This document shows positions 49,289-60,832 of a DNA stretch of 64,000 nucleotides, in pieces. This DNA comes from Pseudomonas denitrificans (nom. rej.) (lineage in GTDB: Bacteria; Pseudomonadota; Gammaproteobacteria; Pseudomonadales; Pseudomonadaceae). The notes beneath the pieces are model-generated. The model made no database searches. It had not been told where the DNA came from and saw nothing but the letters and a program-made list of their open reading frames with translations. The position numbers were made by a program, and so were the translations under genes. Position 1 is the stretch's first letter. Every line of letters starts with the position of its first letter. The stretch spans positions 4,192,501-4,256,500 of the forward strand of contig NZ_CP043626.1 of NCBI RefSeq assembly GCF_008807415.1. Reading direction: 5' to 3'.

Positions 49289-51394
49289 TTAAACGCCAGA
49301 GGCTTCAGCAGCGGCTACGTCCTTGATGGACAGCTTGATGCGGCCGCGGTTGTCCACGTCGAGAACCAGGACTTTGACTTCCTGGCCTTCCTGCAGAACG
49401 TCGGTGACCTTGTCGATGCGCTTGTCGCTGATCTGCGAGATGTGCACCAGACCATCCTTGCCCGGCAGGATGTTGACGAAGGCACCGAAGTCCACGATGC
49501 GCTCGACCTTGCCGACGTAGATCTTGCCGATCTCGGCTTCCGCGGTGATACCCAGGACGCGCTGCTTGGCGGCCTCGGCAGCTTCCTTGGTTTCGCCGTA
49601 GATCTTCACACTGCCGTCGTCCTCGATGTCGATCGAGGCCTTGGTCTCTTCGCAGATGCTGCGAATGGTGGCGCCGCCCTTGCCGATGACGTCGCGGATC
49701 TTGTCGGTGTCGATCTTCATCTGGATCATGGTCGGAGCGTTTTCCGACAGCTCGGCGCGCGGAGCGGCGATGATCTGGTTCATCTGGCCGAGGATGTTCA
49801 GGCGAGCTTCCAGGGCCTGGCCCAGGGCGATCTCCATGATCTCTTCGGTGATGCCGTTGATCTTGATGTCCATCTGCAGGGCGGTAACGCCCTTGTCGGT
49901 ACCGGCGACCTTGAAGTCCATGTCGCCCAGGTGGTCTTCGTCACCCAGGATGTCGGTCAGGATGGCGAACTTGTCACCTTCCTTCACCAGGCCCATGGCG
50001 ATACCGGCAACCGGCGCCTTGACCGGAACACCGGCGTCCATCAGAGCCAGGGAAGCACCGCAAACGGAAGCCATGGAGCTGGAACCGTTGGATTCGGTGA
50101 TCTCGGAAACGACGCGGATGGTGTAGGGGAACTCGTCCTGGGTCGGCAGCATGGCAGCGACGCTGCGGCGTGCCAGACGGCCGTGGCCGATTTCACGACG
50201 GCCCGCGCTGCCCATACGGCCACACTCGCCTACCGAGAACGGCGGGAAGTTGTAGTGCAGCATGAAGGGGTCTTTGCGCTCGCCTTCGAGGGTGTCGAGC
50301 AGCTGCGCGTCACGGGCGGTACCGAGGGTGGCAACGACCAGGGCCTGGGTTTCGCCACGGGTGAACAGCGCCGAGCCGTGGGTCTTGCCCAGTACGCCGA
50401 CTTCGATACGCAGCGGGCGAACGGTGCGGGTGTCGCGGCCGTCGATACGCGGTTTGCCGTTGACGATGTTTTCGCGAACGGTGCGGTATTCCAGCAGGCC
50501 GAAGACTTCTTTGACTTCACCTGCGGAGAACTGGCCTTCGCCTTCGCCGGCGAACTTGGCGACGATCTGCTCGCGCAGGGCGTCCAGGGCCGCGTAACGG
50601 TCCTGCTTGACGGTAACGGTGTAAGCCTCGGAGATGGCGGCACCGAACTCGGCCTTGATGGTGTTGACCAGGGTAGTGTTCTCGACCGGAGCGGACCAGT
50701 TCCAGGTCGGCTTGCCAGCTTCGGTTGCCAGTTCGGCAACGGCGCGGATGACCGCCTGGAATTCTTCGTGGGCGAACAGAACGGCGCCCAGCATCTGGTC
50801 TTCGGTCAGCTCGTCGGCTTCGGACTCAACCATCAGCACGGCGTCGGAGGTACCGGCCACGACCATGTCGAGGCTGGAGCTCTGCTGCTGCTCATAGGTC
50901 GGGTTGAGGATGTAGCCGATTTCCGGGTGGAAGCCAACACGGGCAGCGCCGATCGGGCCGGCGAACGGAATGCCGGAGATCGCCAGGGCGGCGGAGGTGC
51001 CGATCATGGCAGCGATGTCCGGATCGGACTTCTTGTTGGTGGAAACGACGGTGCAGACAACCTGCACTTCGTTCATGAAACCTTCCGGGAACAGCGGACG
51101 GATCGGACGGTCGATCAGGCGCGAGGTCAGGGTTTCCTTCTCGGAAGGACGGCCTTCACGCTTGAAGAAACCACCGGGGATACGGCCGGCTGCGTAGGTC
51201 TTCTCCTGGTAGTGCACGGAGAGCGGGAAGAAGCTCTTGCTCGGGTCGGCCTGCTTGGCGCCGACAACGGTGCAGAGCACGGTGACGTCGTCCATGGTGA
51301 CCAGGACGGCACCGGTGGCCTGGCGGGCGATGCGGCCAGTCTCGAGGGTTACGGTCGACTGACCGAACTGGAATTTCTTGGTTACCGGGTTCAC
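49289..51394 (-). CDS. pnp: Polyribonucleotide nucleotidyltransferase (PNPase)
   Basis: A 701-residue 3'-5' phosphorolytic exoribonuclease of the degradosome. Two RNase PH domains ([27 protein letters not shown] in the first), a KH domain ([15 protein letters not shown]) and an S1 domain ([28 protein letters not shown]) are present in the usual order. It follows rpsO, and a large hairpin lies in its leader, as in the E. coli rpsO-pnp operon. Confidence 0.98.
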   Translation of the reverse strand: MNPVTKKFQFGQSTVTLETGRIARQATGAVLVTMDDVTVLCTVVGAKQADPSKSFFPLSVHYQEKTYAAGRIPGGFFKREGRPSEKETLTSRLIDRPIRPLFPEGFMNEVQVVCTVVSTNKKSDPDIAAMIGTSAALAISGIPFAGPIGAARVGFHPEIGYILNPTYEQQQSSSLDMVVAGTSDAVLMVESEADELTEDQMLGAVLFAHEEFQAVIRAVAELATEAGKPTWNWSAPVENTTLVNTIKAEFGAAISEAYTVTVKQDRYAALDALREQIVAKFAGEGEGQFSAGEVKEVFGLLEYRTVRENIVNGKPRIDGRDTRTVRPLRIEVGVLGKTHGSALFTRGETQALVVATLGTARDAQLLDTLEGERKDPFMLHYNFPPFSVGECGRMGSAGRREIGHGRLARRSVAAMLPTQDEFPYTIRVVSEITESNGSSSMASVCGASLALMDAGVPVKAPVAGIAMGLVKEGDKFAILTDILGDEDHLGDMDFKVAGTDKGVTALQMDIKINGITEEIMEIALGQALEARLNILGQMNQIIAAPRAELSENAPTMIQMKIDTDKIRDVIGKGGATIRSICEETKASIDIEDDGSVKIYGETKEAAEAAKQRVLGITAEAEIGKIYVGKVERIVDFGAFVNILPGKDGLVHISQISDKRIDKVTDVLQEGQEVKVLVLDVDNRGRIKLSIKDVAAAEASGV

Positions 51395-51481
51395 GGTTTT
51401 TCTACCTTCGCTTTAGTTGCCTTGGGGGAAATTGTGGAAATGCCGGGAGTCGGACCCGATTTCATTCCCTGTAAAAGCGAG

Positions 51482-51544
51482 AAAGCCGGGAGCCAGAGCC
51501 GATGGGCGGTTTACACCGCCCATAGACCCCGGACTCCCAGCTTC
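51482..51544 (-). promoter_or_regulatory. Large hairpin between rpsO and pnp, likely RNase III site or rpsO terminator
   Basis: On the minus strand AAGCTGGGAG pairs with CTCCCGGCTT (one G-U), enclosing a perfect 9-bp ATGGGCGGT/ACCGCCCAT stem with loop GTAA; together about 60 bases. It is followed by the U-rich CUUUCUCGCUUUU. In E. coli a comparable pnp leader stem is cut by RNase III for autoregulation by PNPase; the same role here is inference. Confidence 0.65.
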
Positions 51545-51563
51545 CCACTTCAGGCTTGCCGTC

Positions 51564-51833
51564 TTAGCGACGCAGGCCCAGGCGACCGATCAGGGCGCTG
51601 TAACGAGAGGTGTCCTTGCTCTTCAGGTAGTCCAGCAGCTTACGACGCTGGTTAACCATACGGATCAGGCCACGACGGGAGTGGTGGTCTTTGCCGTTGG
51701 CCTTGAAGTGGTCCTGCAGCTTGTTGATGTTGGCGGACAGCAGTGCAACCTGCACTTCCGGGGAACCGGTGTCGCCTTCAGCTTGCTTGTACTCGTTAAC
51801 GATCTGGGCTTTTTCTTGGACGCTCAGTGCCAT
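51564..51833 (-). CDS. rpsO: 30S ribosomal protein S15
   Basis: An 89-residue primary rRNA-binding protein of the 30S platform. Motifs are [36 protein letters not shown] and [22 protein letters not shown]. The ATG at 51833 gives the family N-terminus, with AGAGGAAG upstream; the longer open frame is not coding. Confidence 0.98.
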   Translation of the reverse strand: MALSVQEKAQIVNEYKQAEGDTGSPEVQVALLSANINKLQDHFKANGKDHHSRRGLIRMVNQRRKLLDYLKSKDTSRYSALIGRLGLRR

Positions 51834-51931
51834 GATGGGGCTTCCTCTGAGGTAACAGGCCAGGGACTTATCCCTGTGTTCATAGTAAGAGGAGTGACCG
51901 TGCCTGCTGACAGCCACCCTCGGTTTCGGTC

Positions 51932-52846
51932 TTAAGACCGAATCAGTCGACGCGGCGCCAGGCGCCCGTCTTCGACCACTTCACCGATACCGATGAAGCG
52001 GCCTTCATGATCCTGCACCCGCAGCATGCCGAACTTCGGCATATCGGGGGCGCGTACCGGCTGACCATGCAGCCAGTAATAGGCGCTGTGCTCCGACAAC
52101 TGCAGCAGCGGCCAGTGTTCCAGGCCGGCATCCACCGGCAGCAGGAAGCGGTCGAGGGCTTCGTTGCCACCCTCGGCATGGACTTTCTCGAGCTCCTCCA
52201 GCGTCACCGACTGGTTCAGCTGGAACGGACCTGCCTGTGTCCGGCGCAGAGCGGCGACGTGTGCGCCACAACCAAGTTCGCGGCCGAGGTCTTCGACCAG
52301 GGTGCGAATGTAGGTGCCCTTGCTGCAGGAAACCGCCAGGGTCGCACAGGGCGACTCGAACGCGAGCATTTCCAGGCGCGCAATAGTAACAGAACGCGCC
52401 TCGCGCTCCACTACCTCTCCGGCACGGGCCAGCTTGTACAACGGCTGGCCGTCCTTCTTCAGCGCCGAGTACATCGGCGGCACCTGCTCTATGTCGCCAC
52501 GGAAGCGTGGCAGCAAGGCCTCGATGGCTTCCCGACCAGCGGTCACTTCGCGCTGCTCGACCACCTCACCCTCAGCATCGGCGGTGGTGGTAGTGACGCC
52601 GAGCTTGGCAATCGTCTCGTAGGCCTTGTCGGCGTCGAGCAGGTACTGGGAGAACTTGGTCGCCTCGCCGAAACACAGCGGCAGCACGCCGGTGGCCAGC
52701 GGATCGAGGCTGCCGGTGTGCCCGGCCTTCTCGGCATTGAGCAGCCAGCGCACCTTCTGCAGCGCCTGGTTGGAGCTCATGCCCAGCGGCTTGTCGAGAA
52801 TCAGCACACCGTTGACCGCACGGCGAATGCGTTTCACCTGGGCCAC
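51932..52846 (-). CDS. truB: tRNA pseudouridine(55) synthase
   Basis: A 304-residue enzyme that makes pseudouridine 55 in the T-loop of all elongator tRNAs. The catalytic Asp lies in [17 protein letters not shown], and a C-terminal PUA-like domain is present. It starts three bases after rbfA and belongs to the rimP-nusA-infB-rbfA-truB-rpsO-pnp block. Confidence 0.97.
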   Translation of the reverse strand: MAQVKRIRRAVNGVLILDKPLGMSSNQALQKVRWLLNAEKAGHTGSLDPLATGVLPLCFGEATKFSQYLLDADKAYETIAKLGVTTTTADAEGEVVEQREVTAGREAIEALLPRFRGDIEQVPPMYSALKKDGQPLYKLARAGEVVEREARSVTIARLEMLAFESPCATLAVSCSKGTYIRTLVEDLGRELGCGAHVAALRRTQAGPFQLNQSVTLEELEKVHAEGGNEALDRFLLPVDAGLEHWPLLQLSEHSAYYWLHGQPVRAPDMPKFGMLRVQDHEGRFIGIGEVVEDGRLAPRRLIRS

Positions 52847-52849
52847 GCG

Positions 52850-53236
52850 TTACTCCTCGGAATCGCCGCCGCGACGATCGGCGGCCACCGCGCGCTCGAT
52901 CAACGCCGACAGTTCGGCACCGCGACGGATGCTGGCGTCGTAGCTGAAGTGCAGTTGCGGCACGGTGCGCAGCTTCATCGCCTTGCCCAGCTGCATGCGC
53001 AGGAAGCCTGCGGCATCGTTGAGGATGCTGGTGTTCTGTTTCACCACTTCGGCGTTGTCATCCTGCCCCATCACGGTGACGTACACCTTGGCATGGGACA
53101 GGTCACGGGCCACGTCGACGCCGGTGATGGTCACCAGGCCGAGACGCGGGTCCTTGATTTCACGCTGGATTAGCAGCGCCAGTTCGCGCTGCATCTGGTC
53201 GCCGATACGCTGGGTACGGCTGTACTCTTTAGCCAT
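52850..53236 (-). CDS. rbfA: 30S ribosome-binding factor A
   Basis: A 128-residue KH-fold protein that matures the 5' end of 16S rRNA and helps cold adaptation. Motifs are [27 protein letters not shown] and [12 protein letters not shown]. The ATG at 53236 ([12 protein letters not shown]) is the family start; 17 in-frame upstream residues are discarded. Confidence 0.97.
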   Translation of the reverse strand: MAKEYSRTQRIGDQMQRELALLIQREIKDPRLGLVTITGVDVARDLSHAKVYVTVMGQDDNAEVVKQNTSILNDAAGFLRMQLGKAMKLRTVPQLHFSYDASIRRGAELSALIERAVAADRRGGDSEE

Positions 53237-53288
53237 TTTTCTAACCTGCTTACCCGAGCCGCGAGGCTCCGGGTCTGAAAGCGGCAAA

Positions 53289-53320
53289 CGCCCGGGGCAG
53301 CAATTCAGCTGGCCCGGGCG
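53289..53320 (-). other. Hairpin between infB and rbfA
   Basis: CGCCCGGG and CCCGGGCG form a perfect 8-bp stem with an inner CAGC/GCTG; only three U follow. It may be a processing site or weak terminator within the operon. Confidence 0.45.
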
Positions 53321-53342
53321 CTGCGTTCACGCTCGAATACCC

Positions 53343-55864
53343 TTACAGAGTACGAGCGACTTCGACCTTCTCGAACACTTCGATCTTGTCGCCGACGCGG
53401 ACGTCGTTGTAGCTCTTCACGCCAATGCCGCATTCCATGCCGGCACGGACTTCGGAGACGTCATCCTTGAAGCGACGCAGGGATTCCAGCTCGCCTTCGA
53501 AGATGACCACGTCGTCGCGCAGTACGCGGATCGGACGGTTGCGGTGCACCAGACCCTCGGTGACCATGCAGCCGGCGACCGCGCCGAACTTCGGCGAACG
53601 GAACACGTCACGCACTTCGGCGATACCCAGGATGTTCTCGCGAACATCGCTGCCGAGCATGCCGGTCAGGGCTTTCTTGACATCTTCGATGATGTCGTAG
53701 ATCACGTTGTAGTAACGCATGTCGAGGCCTTCGGACTCGACGATCTTGCGCGCACCGGCGTCGGCACGGACGTTGAAGCCGAACAGCACCGCGTTGGAGG
53801 CCAGCGCCAGGTTGGCATCGGATTCGGTGATACCACCGACGCCGCCACCGACCACGCGAACCTGCACTTCGTCGTTGCCCAGGCCACTGAGCGAGCCCTG
53901 CAGGGCTTCCAGCGAACCACGGACATCGGACTTGAGCACGATGTTGAGGGTCTTCTTCTCTTCCTGGCCCATGTTCTCGAAGATGTTTTCCAGCTTGCCG
54001 GCATGGGCACGAGCCAGTTTCACTTCGCGGAACTTGCCCTGGCGGAACAGAGCAACTTCGCGGGCCTTCTTCTCGTCGGCAACCACGGTCATCTCGTCGC
54101 CGGCGTCCGGGGTACCATCGAGGCCGAGGATCTCGACCGGAATGGACGGGCCCGCTTCCTTGATCGGCTTGCCGTTCTCGTCGAGCATCGCACGGACGCG
54201 GCCGTAGTTGACGCCGACCAGGACCATGTCGCCCTGACGCAGGGTACCGTCCTGGACCAGCACGGTGGCTACCGGGCCACGGCCCTTGTCCAGACGGGAC
54301 TCGACCACCACGCCACGGCCCGGAGCCGACGGAGTGGCTTTGAGTTCGAGTACTTCAGCCTGCAGCAGCACGGCTTCGAGCAGCTCGTCGACACCGGTAC
54401 CCAGCTTGGCGGAAACGTGAACGTACGGAGCATCGCCGCCCCACTCTTCCGGGATCACGTCCAGAGCGGCCAGGCCGTTCTTGATGTTGTCCGGGTTGGC
54501 GTCGGGCTTGTCGATCTTGTTCACCGCGACCACGATCGGCACGCCAGCCGCTTTCGCGTGCTGCACGGCTTCCTGGGTCTGCGGCATCACGCCGTCGTCC
54601 GCTGCCACCACCAGGATGACGATGTCGGTCGCCTGGGCACCACGGGCACGCATCGCGGTGAACGCGGCGTGGCCAGGGGTGTCGAGGAAGGTGACCATGC
54701 CGCGGTCGGTTTCCACGTGATAGGCACCGATGTGCTGGGTGATGCCGCCGGCTTCGCCAGCTGCAACCTTCGCACGACGGATGTAGTCGAGCAGCGAGGT
54801 CTTGCCGTGGTCGACGTGGCCCATGACGGTCACGACCGGCGCGCGGGAAACCGCTTCACCTTCGAACTTCAGGGATTCGGCCAGTTGCTCTTCCAGGGCG
54901 TTCTCGCTGACCAGCTTGACCTTGTGGCCGAGTTCTTCGGCGATCAGCTGGGCGGTTTCCTGGTCGAGGACCTGGTTGATGGTCACCGGGGTGCCCATCT
55001 TGAACATGAACTTGACGACCTCGGCACCCTTCACCGACATCTGGGCAGCGAGATCGCCCACGGTGATGGTCTCGCCGATATTCACTTCACGCACAATCGG
55101 TCCTGTCGGGCTCTGGAACCCGTGCTGGTTACGCTTCTTCAGCTTGCCTTTGCCACGGCCACCGCCGCGACGGCCAAAGCTGTCGTCGTCGTCGCCACCA
55201 CCGCTGCGTACAACGCGCGGGCAGTGGTCTTTTCCTTTTCCTTGATCGACGGGCGATGCTGGGCATGCTTGCGATCACGGCGCTCGTCCTCTTCGTCGCG
55301 CTTGGGCGCGCGGCGCACTTCGTCCTTCTTGCGGTCGTCCGCAGCCGGGGCAGCAGGAGCGACAGCCGGAGCTGCGGCGCGCGGCGCCTCGGCAGCGGCC
55401 GGAGCGGTGGCAGCAGGAGCGACATCAGCGGTCTGCCGAGCGGCGTCCGCCTGACGGCGAGCCTCTTCCGCAGCGGCGCGCTGGCGAGCCTCTTCCTCGG
55501 CCTTCACACGTACGGCTTCTTCAGCGGCACGCTGCTCTTCCAGCTCGCGCTGGCGCTCGGCCTCAAGCTCTTCAGGATCGCGCTTGACGTAGGTCTTCTT
55601 CTTGCGAACCTCGACGCTGACGGTCTTGCTGCCAGCGACCCGAATGGTCGAGGTGGTCTTGCGTTGCAGGGTGATCTTGCGCGGCTCATCCGCGCGATCA
55701 CCATGGCTGCCTTTCAAGTGGGCCAGCAGCGCCTGTTTCTCGCTGTCGGTCACCACCTGCTCGGCGTTGTTATGCGGCAGACCCGCTTCGCGCATCTGCT
55801 GCAGCAGGCGCTCTACCGGCGTATCGACCGTCTTGGCCAGTTCTTTCACCGTGACTTGCGTCAT
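53343..55864 (-). CDS. infB: Translation initiation factor IF-2 (frameshifted in this sequence)
   Basis: IF-2 places fMet-tRNA on the 30S subunit. The N-terminal domain ([24 protein letters not shown]) is followed by a long charged linker, then the G domain with [14 protein letters not shown] and NKIDK, and the C-terminal fMet-tRNA-binding domains. The frame breaks near 55211-55220: upstream it runs into [12 protein letters not shown] and stops at 55139, while adding one base restores [18 protein letters not shown] and joins the rest. Restored length is 840 residues, as in P. aeruginosa. The gene is essential, so a sequence error is likely. Confidence 0.95.
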
Positions 55865-55891
55865 GCACTTCTCTCCTCAGGCCGCGAATGC

Positions 55892-57373
55892 TTACTCGAA
55901 CCAATGGGCCCGGGCGGCCATGATCAACTTGCCGGCACGCTCTTCGTCCATGCCGTCGATGTCGAGCAGGTCGTCAATAGACTGCTCGGCAAGATCTTCA
56001 CGGGTGGTTACGCCACGCAGCGCCAGGTCCACGGCCAGCTCTTTGGTCATACCATCGAGGCTGAGCAGGTCTTCGGCAGGTTGTGCGTCGGCGAGTTTCT
56101 CTTCAGTGGCGATGGCTTTGGTCAGCAGGCGGTCCTTGGCACGCGAGCGCAGCTCGTTGACGATGTCTTCGTCGAAGCCGTCGATGCTGAGCATCTCTTC
56201 CATCGGTACGTAGGCAATCTCTTCCAGGGTGGTGAAACCTTCTTCAACCAGAACCTGGGCGAGTTCTTCATCGACATCCAGCTCGTCGACGAAGCGCTGC
56301 AGGATGTCGCCAGTTTCAGCCTGCTGTTTGGCCTGGATATCGGCCTCGGTCATCACGTTCAGGGTCCAGCCGGTGAGCTGGCTGGCCAGACGGACGTTCT
56401 GGCCACTGCGGCCGATGGCCTGTGCCAGGTTGTCCTCGGCGACGGCGATATCCATGGTGTGGGTATCTTCGTCGACGATGATCGCTGCCACTTCGGCCGG
56501 GGCCATGGCGTTGATCACGAACTGCGCAGGATTGTCGTCCCAGAGGACGATGTCCACACGCTCGCCGCCCAGTTCGCCGGAGACGGCCTGGACGCGGGAA
56601 CCACGCATACCGATGCAGGCGCCCTGCGGGTCGATACGCTTGTCCTTGGAGCGAACGGCGATCTTGGCGCGCGAACCCGGGTCACGGGCAGCGGCCATCA
56701 CGTCGATCAGTTGCTCGGCGATTTCCGGTACTTCGATGCGGAACAGTTCGATCAGCATTTCCGGCGCGGTACGCGACAGGATCAGCTGAGGGCCACGGTT
56801 CTCGCTGCGGATTTCCTTCAGCAGGGCACGCACGCGGGTGCCGACGCGGAAGGTTTCACGCGGGATGATCTGGTCGCGGGCCAGCAGCGCTTCGGCGTTG
56901 TTGCCCAGATCGACGATGACGTTGTCGCGGGTGACCTTCTTGACGGTGCCGGAGATGATCTCGTTGACCTTCTCGCGGTAGGCGTCGACCACCTGGGCGC
57001 GCTCGGCTTCGCGAACCTTCTGCACGATGACCTGCTTGGCGGTCTGTGCGGCGATACGGCCGAACTCGATGGACTCGATCTTCTCTTCAATGACCTCGCC
57101 GGCTTTCATGCCGGGGTGCTCTTCCTGCACGTCTTCGACGGTCAGTTCCGATGCCGGATTGGAGTAGTCCTCGTCTTCGACGATGGTCCAGCGACGGAAG
57201 GTTTCGTAGTTGCCGTTGGCGCGGTTGATTTCCACGCGCAGGTCAACCTCGTCCTCGAAACGCTTTTTGGTCGCGGTCGCCAGAGCGAGCTCCAGCGCTT
57301 CGAAAATCACGCCAGGCGGTACACCCTTCTCGTTGGATACCGACTCAACAACCAGCAGTACTTCTTTGCTCAT
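55892..57373 (-). CDS. nusA: Transcription termination/antitermination protein NusA
   Basis: A 493-residue NusA. The N-terminal RNA polymerase-binding domain, S1 domain ([24 protein letters not shown]), two KH domains ([23 protein letters not shown]) and two C-terminal acidic repeats ending [16 protein letters not shown] are in normal order. It lies 45 bases after rimP and 27 bases before infB. Confidence 0.98.
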   Translation of the reverse strand: MSKEVLLVVESVSNEKGVPPGVIFEALELALATATKKRFEDEVDLRVEINRANGNYETFRRWTIVEDEDYSNPASELTVEDVQEEHPGMKAGEVIEEKIESIEFGRIAAQTAKQVIVQKVREAERAQVVDAYREKVNEIISGTVKKVTRDNVIVDLGNNAEALLARDQIIPRETFRVGTRVRALLKEIRSENRGPQLILSRTAPEMLIELFRIEVPEIAEQLIDVMAAARDPGSRAKIAVRSKDKRIDPQGACIGMRGSRVQAVSGELGGERVDIVLWDDNPAQFVINAMAPAEVAAIIVDEDTHTMDIAVAEDNLAQAIGRSGQNVRLASQLTGWTLNVMTEADIQAKQQAETGDILQRFVDELDVDEELAQVLVEEGFTTLEEIAYVPMEEMLSIDGFDEDIVNELRSRAKDRLLTKAIATEEKLADAQPAEDLLSLDGMTKELAVDLALRGVTTREDLAEQSIDDLLDIDGMDEERAGKLIMAARAHWFE

Positions 57374-57418
57374 CGTACGCCTCGCCTTTCAATCCATTGG
57401 AATCCGCGCTCTGGCGGC

Positions 57419-57877
57419 TCACTCAAATCGGGGAATGATGTTGGCCTTGTCGATCGAGTCGACCGGCAGCAGGTATTCATGGTCATCCACCAGGACCACC
57501 ACATCCTGCTCCTCCACACCACGGAGAATGCCCTGGAAATTGCGACGCCTTTCGAAAGGCGTGCGCAGCTTGATCTTCACCTGCTCGCCGACGTAACGGG
57601 CGAACTGTTCGAGTGTGAAGAGCGGCCGATCCATACCGGGCGAAGACACCTCCAGGGTGTACTCGCCACTGATCGGGTCTTCCACGTCGAGGATGCCACT
57701 GATCTGACGACTGACAATTTCGCAGTCATCGACCAGGATGCCTTCGGCACGATCGATATAAACCCGGAGCAGGGAATGGCGACCTTGGGAAATGTACTCC
57801 AGGCCCCAGCACTCATAGCCGAGCGCTTCTACTACAGGGGCCAACAAGGCCTGCAACTGTTCTAGCTTGCTCGACAC
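57419..57877 (-). CDS. rimP: Ribosome maturation factor RimP
   Basis: A 152-residue 30S maturation factor. Motifs are [24 protein letters not shown] and the [18 protein letters not shown] block. The GTG at 57877 gives the family start ([21 protein letters not shown]) and has GAGG eight bases upstream; ten upstream in-frame residues are dropped. It is the first protein gene of the nusA-infB block, preceded by a terminator-like hairpin. Confidence 0.95.
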   Translation of the reverse strand: MSSKLEQLQALLAPVVEALGYECWGLEYISQGRHSLLRVYIDRAEGILVDDCEIVSRQISGILDVEDPISGEYTLEVSSPGMDRPLFTLEQFARYVGEQVKIKLRTPFERRRNFQGILRGVEEQDVVVLVDDHEYLLPVDSIDKANIIPRFE

Positions 57878-57904
57878 CTGATCGCCTCGCGTATGCTGTA
57901 GAAA

Positions 57905-57928
57905 CAAAAAATGGGCGAAACGCCCATC
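57905..57928 (-). terminator. Terminator-like hairpin just upstream of rimP
   Basis: ATGGGCG/CGCCCAT is a perfect 7-bp stem with a 3-base loop, followed on the minus strand by UUUUU. It lies 28 bases before the rimP start, within the leader, so it may act as an attenuator. Confidence 0.75.
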
Positions 57929-57971
57929 CCTTAAGGACCGCCCTGATCTGGCGGCGCGGACTGTCCAGCTA

Positions 57972-57996
57972 GCAAAAAGCCCCTGAAAAGGGGCTC
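57972..57996 (-). terminator. Intrinsic terminator after tRNA-fMet
   Basis: AGCCCC/GGGGCT forms a 6-bp stem followed on the minus strand by UUUUUGC, eight bases past the tRNA 3' end. Confidence 0.8.
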
Positions 57997-58004
57997 TGCC
58001 AAAC

Positions 58005-58081
<77 letters not shown>

Positions 58082-58144
58082 TCAAAGCTGGTGCGAAATT
58101 ATACGGTCGAGCCCCTTGAAGGTCAACCGAAACTCCGGAACGAC

Positions 58145-58167
58145 AAGGCCCGCACTGCGGGCCTTTT
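58145..58167. terminator. Hairpin between the two tRNA genes
   Basis: AAGGCCCGC and GCGGGCCTT form a 9-bp stem with a 3-base loop. The T-run is better on the plus side (TTTT) than on the minus side, so it may be a processing or bidirectional element. Confidence 0.5.
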
Positions 58168-58174
58168 CGTAATA

Positions 58175-58260
58175 TGGTACCGAGGAGGGGACTCGAACCC
58201 CTACAGCCTATGGCCACTACCACCTCAAGGTAGCGTGTCTACCAATTCCACCACCTCGGC
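58175..58260 (-). tRNA. tRNA-Leu (GAG)
   Basis: An 86-base class II tRNA with encoded CCA and a long variable arm. The anticodon loop TTGAGGT between CTACC/GGTAG gives anticodon GAG (codons CUC and CUU). It is close to E. coli leuU, which also lies next to secG. Confidence 0.97.
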
Positions 58261-58276
58261 AAAAACTCTTGCCTGC

Positions 58277-58669
58277 TTACTTCTGCTCAGGAGCCGCCGG
58301 AACGTCGCCGTTACCGCCTGCAGGGGCTTGAGGTTGCCCTTGCGCGCCCGGCACATCGCTAGCTGCCGGAGCTTGTTCCTGCTTCTGCTCCATCACTGCC
58401 GGATCAGGAAGCCCAGCGTGACGAATCATATCAGCTTTTTCTTTAGCAAAATACGCTAAACCCAAGCTAGTAATAAAAAAAACTGCGGCCAGCACAGCAG
58501 TGAAGCGACTCAGGAAGGTAGCAGAACCCTGGCTACCGAAAACAGTACCCGAAGCGCCAGCACCAAACGACGCACCTGCGTCGGCACCCTTGCCTTGCTG
58601 AAGCAGGACCAGCACAACCAGACCCAGCGCCATCAGCAGGTGAATCACGATTACAACTGTTTCCAGCAT
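58277..58669 (-). CDS. secG: Preprotein translocase subunit SecG
   Basis: A 130-residue inner-membrane protein of the SecYEG channel. It has two membrane helices (about 3-23 and 52-72) with the conserved loop [25 protein letters not shown], then a Gln/Pro/Ala-rich tail. It begins two bases after the restored tpiA stop. Confidence 0.96.
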   Translation of the reverse strand: MLETVVIVIHLLMALGLVVLVLLQQGKGADAGASFGAGASGTVFGSQGSATFLSRFTAVLAAVFFITSLGLAYFAKEKADMIRHAGLPDPAVMEQKQEQAPAASDVPGAQGQPQAPAGGNGDVPAAPEQK

Positions 58670-58671
58670 CT

Positions 58672-59426
58672 TCAGTTTCCTGCGGCGCGACAGATCGCAC
58701 CGAACTCATCTGCATTCAGGGAAGCTCCACCAATGAGCCCCCATCGATATCCGGCATGCCGAAAAGCTCGACAGCGTTGGCGGCCTTGACACTACCGCCG
58801 TACAGGAGACGAAGGCCGCGAGCCACCTCTGCGTTCTCCGCCGAGATCTGCGCGCGAATCGCCGCATGTACTTCCTGGGCTTGCTCGGGAGAAGCGGTCA
58901 GCCCCGTCCCAATTGCCCACACCGGCTCGTAAGCCACAACGGCGCGGGAGAAAGCCCCGACACCGAGATCTTCGATCACCGAGCCCAACTGGCGCCCGAC
59001 AACCTCAAGAGTCTTGCCCGCCTCACGCTGCTCGCGGGTCTCACCCACGCACAGGATCGGAATCAGGCCACACGACTGAACCGCCGCAAACTTGCGACTG
59101 ATCACGCCATCGCTCTCACCCAGGATCAGGCGACGCTCGGAGTGACCGACCAGCACCAGCGAGCAACTCGCATCCGCCAACTGGCTGGCTGCGATCTCGC
59201 CCGTCAAGGCGCCCTGCATCGGCTCAACCGCGCAATTCTGCGCACCGACGGCAACCGCCTTTCCATCCAGACCTTGTACGACCTGATTGATGTACAGACA
59301 GGGCGGAAACACCGCCACATCGACACCCGTGGGAAGAGCCAGTTGACGCAGGCCTTTGATCAGCTCCGTTACGCTGGAGCGGGTACCGTGCATTTTCCAA
59401 TTACCGGCCACCAAGGGTCGACGCAT
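58672..59426 (-). CDS. tpiA: Triosephosphate isomerase (frameshifted near its 3' end in this sequence)
   Basis: TIM interconverts dihydroxyacetone phosphate and glyceraldehyde 3-phosphate. Catalytic residues are Lys11 (AGNWKM), His95 (VGHSERR) and Glu in [22 protein letters not shown] binds phosphate. As written the frame ends at 58716 with DGGSLVELP (236 residues). One extra G in the run at 58738-58742 restores the family end [18 protein letters not shown] and a stop at 58672 (251 residues), two bases before secG. A sequence error is likely. Confidence 0.93.
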
Positions 59427-59491
59427 GCTGTACCTCGCTGAGCAAAGTGGGCGCAGATATTACTCGACGCTTTGGGAACTGACAAGAGAAA

Positions 59492-60832
59492 TCAAGCACA
59501 TACCTCTGTAACGACTTTTGCCAGCTGCTCGGCATAGCCGCGAACGCGAGCCTCTTCGTCACCCTCGACCATCACCCGAACCAGCGGCTCGGTACCGGAC
59601 TTGCGCAGCAGAACGCGGCCGCGCCCGGCCATTTCCTCGGTCACCTTGGCGCAAGCTTCCTTGACCGCCGGATGTTCCAGAGGATCGACGCCACCGCCAG
59701 CGAAACGCACGTTGATCAGCACCTGCGGGCACTTGCGAATGCCCATGCGCGCCTCGGCCAGGTTCTGCCCGCGGGTCTTGAGCGCCATCAGCACCTGCAG
59801 CGCCGCAATGATCGCATCGCCCGTGGTGGTGTGCTGGTAGCACACGACATGGCCGGAATTCTCGCCACCCAGTTGCCAGTTGCGCGACTGCAGCTCGGAC
59901 ATCACGTAACGGTCGCCCACCTTGGCGCGGGCGAAGGGAATATGCAGTTCCTGCAGAGCCAATTCGAGCCCCAGGTTGCTCATCAGGGTCCCGACCACGC
60001 CGCCATGCAGCTTGCCGCGATCGAGCATGTCACGGGCGATCAGGTAGAGAATCTCGTCGCCGTCGACGATGGTGCCGGTATGGTCGACCATCATCACCCG
60101 GTCGCCGTCGCCGTCGAAGGCGATACCGATATCCGCATGATTAGCCAGAACAGCTTCCTGCAGCGCCCCCATGTGGGTGGAACCGCAATTGTGGTTGATG
60201 TTCAGGCCGTTGGGCTCGGCGCCGATGACAAATACCTCGGCACCCAGCTCACGGAATACGTTGGGTGCGATCTTGTAGGTCGCGCCATGGGCGCAATCCA
60301 GCGCGATGCGCAGGCCGGCAAAACTGGTGTTCGAAGGCACGCTGCTCTTGCAGAACTCGATGTAGCGGCCGGCCGCGTCATTGATGCGCGAGACCTTGCC
60401 CAGACGGGCAGACTCGACCACGGTCATCGGCGCGTCGAGGAGCTCCTCGATGATCAGCTCGACCTCGTCGGGCAGCTTGGTGCCCTGGCCGGAGAAGAAC
60501 TTGATGCCGTTGTCGTCATGGGGATTGTGCGAGGCACTGATGACGATGCCGGCTTCAGCATGGAAAGTGCGGGTCAGATAGGCGATGCCGGGCGTCGGCA
60601 TAGGGCCCAGCAGCATCACGTCGGCGCCGGCGGCAGACAAGCCAGCCTCCAGCGCGGATTCGAACATGTAGCCGGAAATCCGCGTGTCCTTGCCGACGAG
60701 CACGCGGCATTTACCCTGCTGACGGAAGGCCATGCCCACCGCCCAGCCCAATTTGAGCACGAAGTCCGGCGTGATCGGCGGAGTGCCTACGCGCCCGCGA
60801 ATTCCATCGGTGCCAAAATACTTCCTGCTCAT
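59492..60832 (-). CDS. glmM: Phosphoglucosamine mutase
   Basis: A 446-residue enzyme that converts glucosamine 6-phosphate to glucosamine 1-phosphate for peptidoglycan and LPS. The phosphoserine is Ser101 in [12 protein letters not shown], the metal loop is DGDGDR, the sugar loop is GGENSGH, and the phosphate-binding loop is [12 protein letters not shown]. Its ATG overlaps the folP stop (ATGA). Confidence 0.98.
   Translation of the reverse strand: MSRKYFGTDGIRGRVGTPPITPDFVLKLGWAVGMAFRQQGKCRVLVGKDTRISGYMFESALEAGLSAAGADVMLLGPMPTPGIAYLTRTFHAEAGIVISASHNPHDDNGIKFFSGQGTKLPDEVELIIEELLDAPMTVVESARLGKVSRINDAAGRYIEFCKSSVPSNTSFAGLRIALDCAHGATYKIAPNVFRELGAEVFVIGAEPNGLNINHNCGSTHMGALQEAVLANHADIGIAFDGDGDRVMMVDHTGTIVDGDEILYLIARDMLDRGKLHGGVVGTLMSNLGLELALQELHIPFARAKVGDRYVMSELQSRNWQLGGENSGHVVCYQHTTTGDAIIAALQVLMALKTRGQNLAEARMGIRKCPQVLINVRFAGGGVDPLEHPAVKEACAKVTEEMAGRGRVLLRKSGTEPLVRVMVEGDEEARVRGYAEQLAKVVTEVCA

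Noticed and set aside
52965..55454. 829-codon plus-strand open frame opposite rbfA and infB
   Set aside because: Antisense shadow; spans two real genes and lacks any family similarity that I can see.
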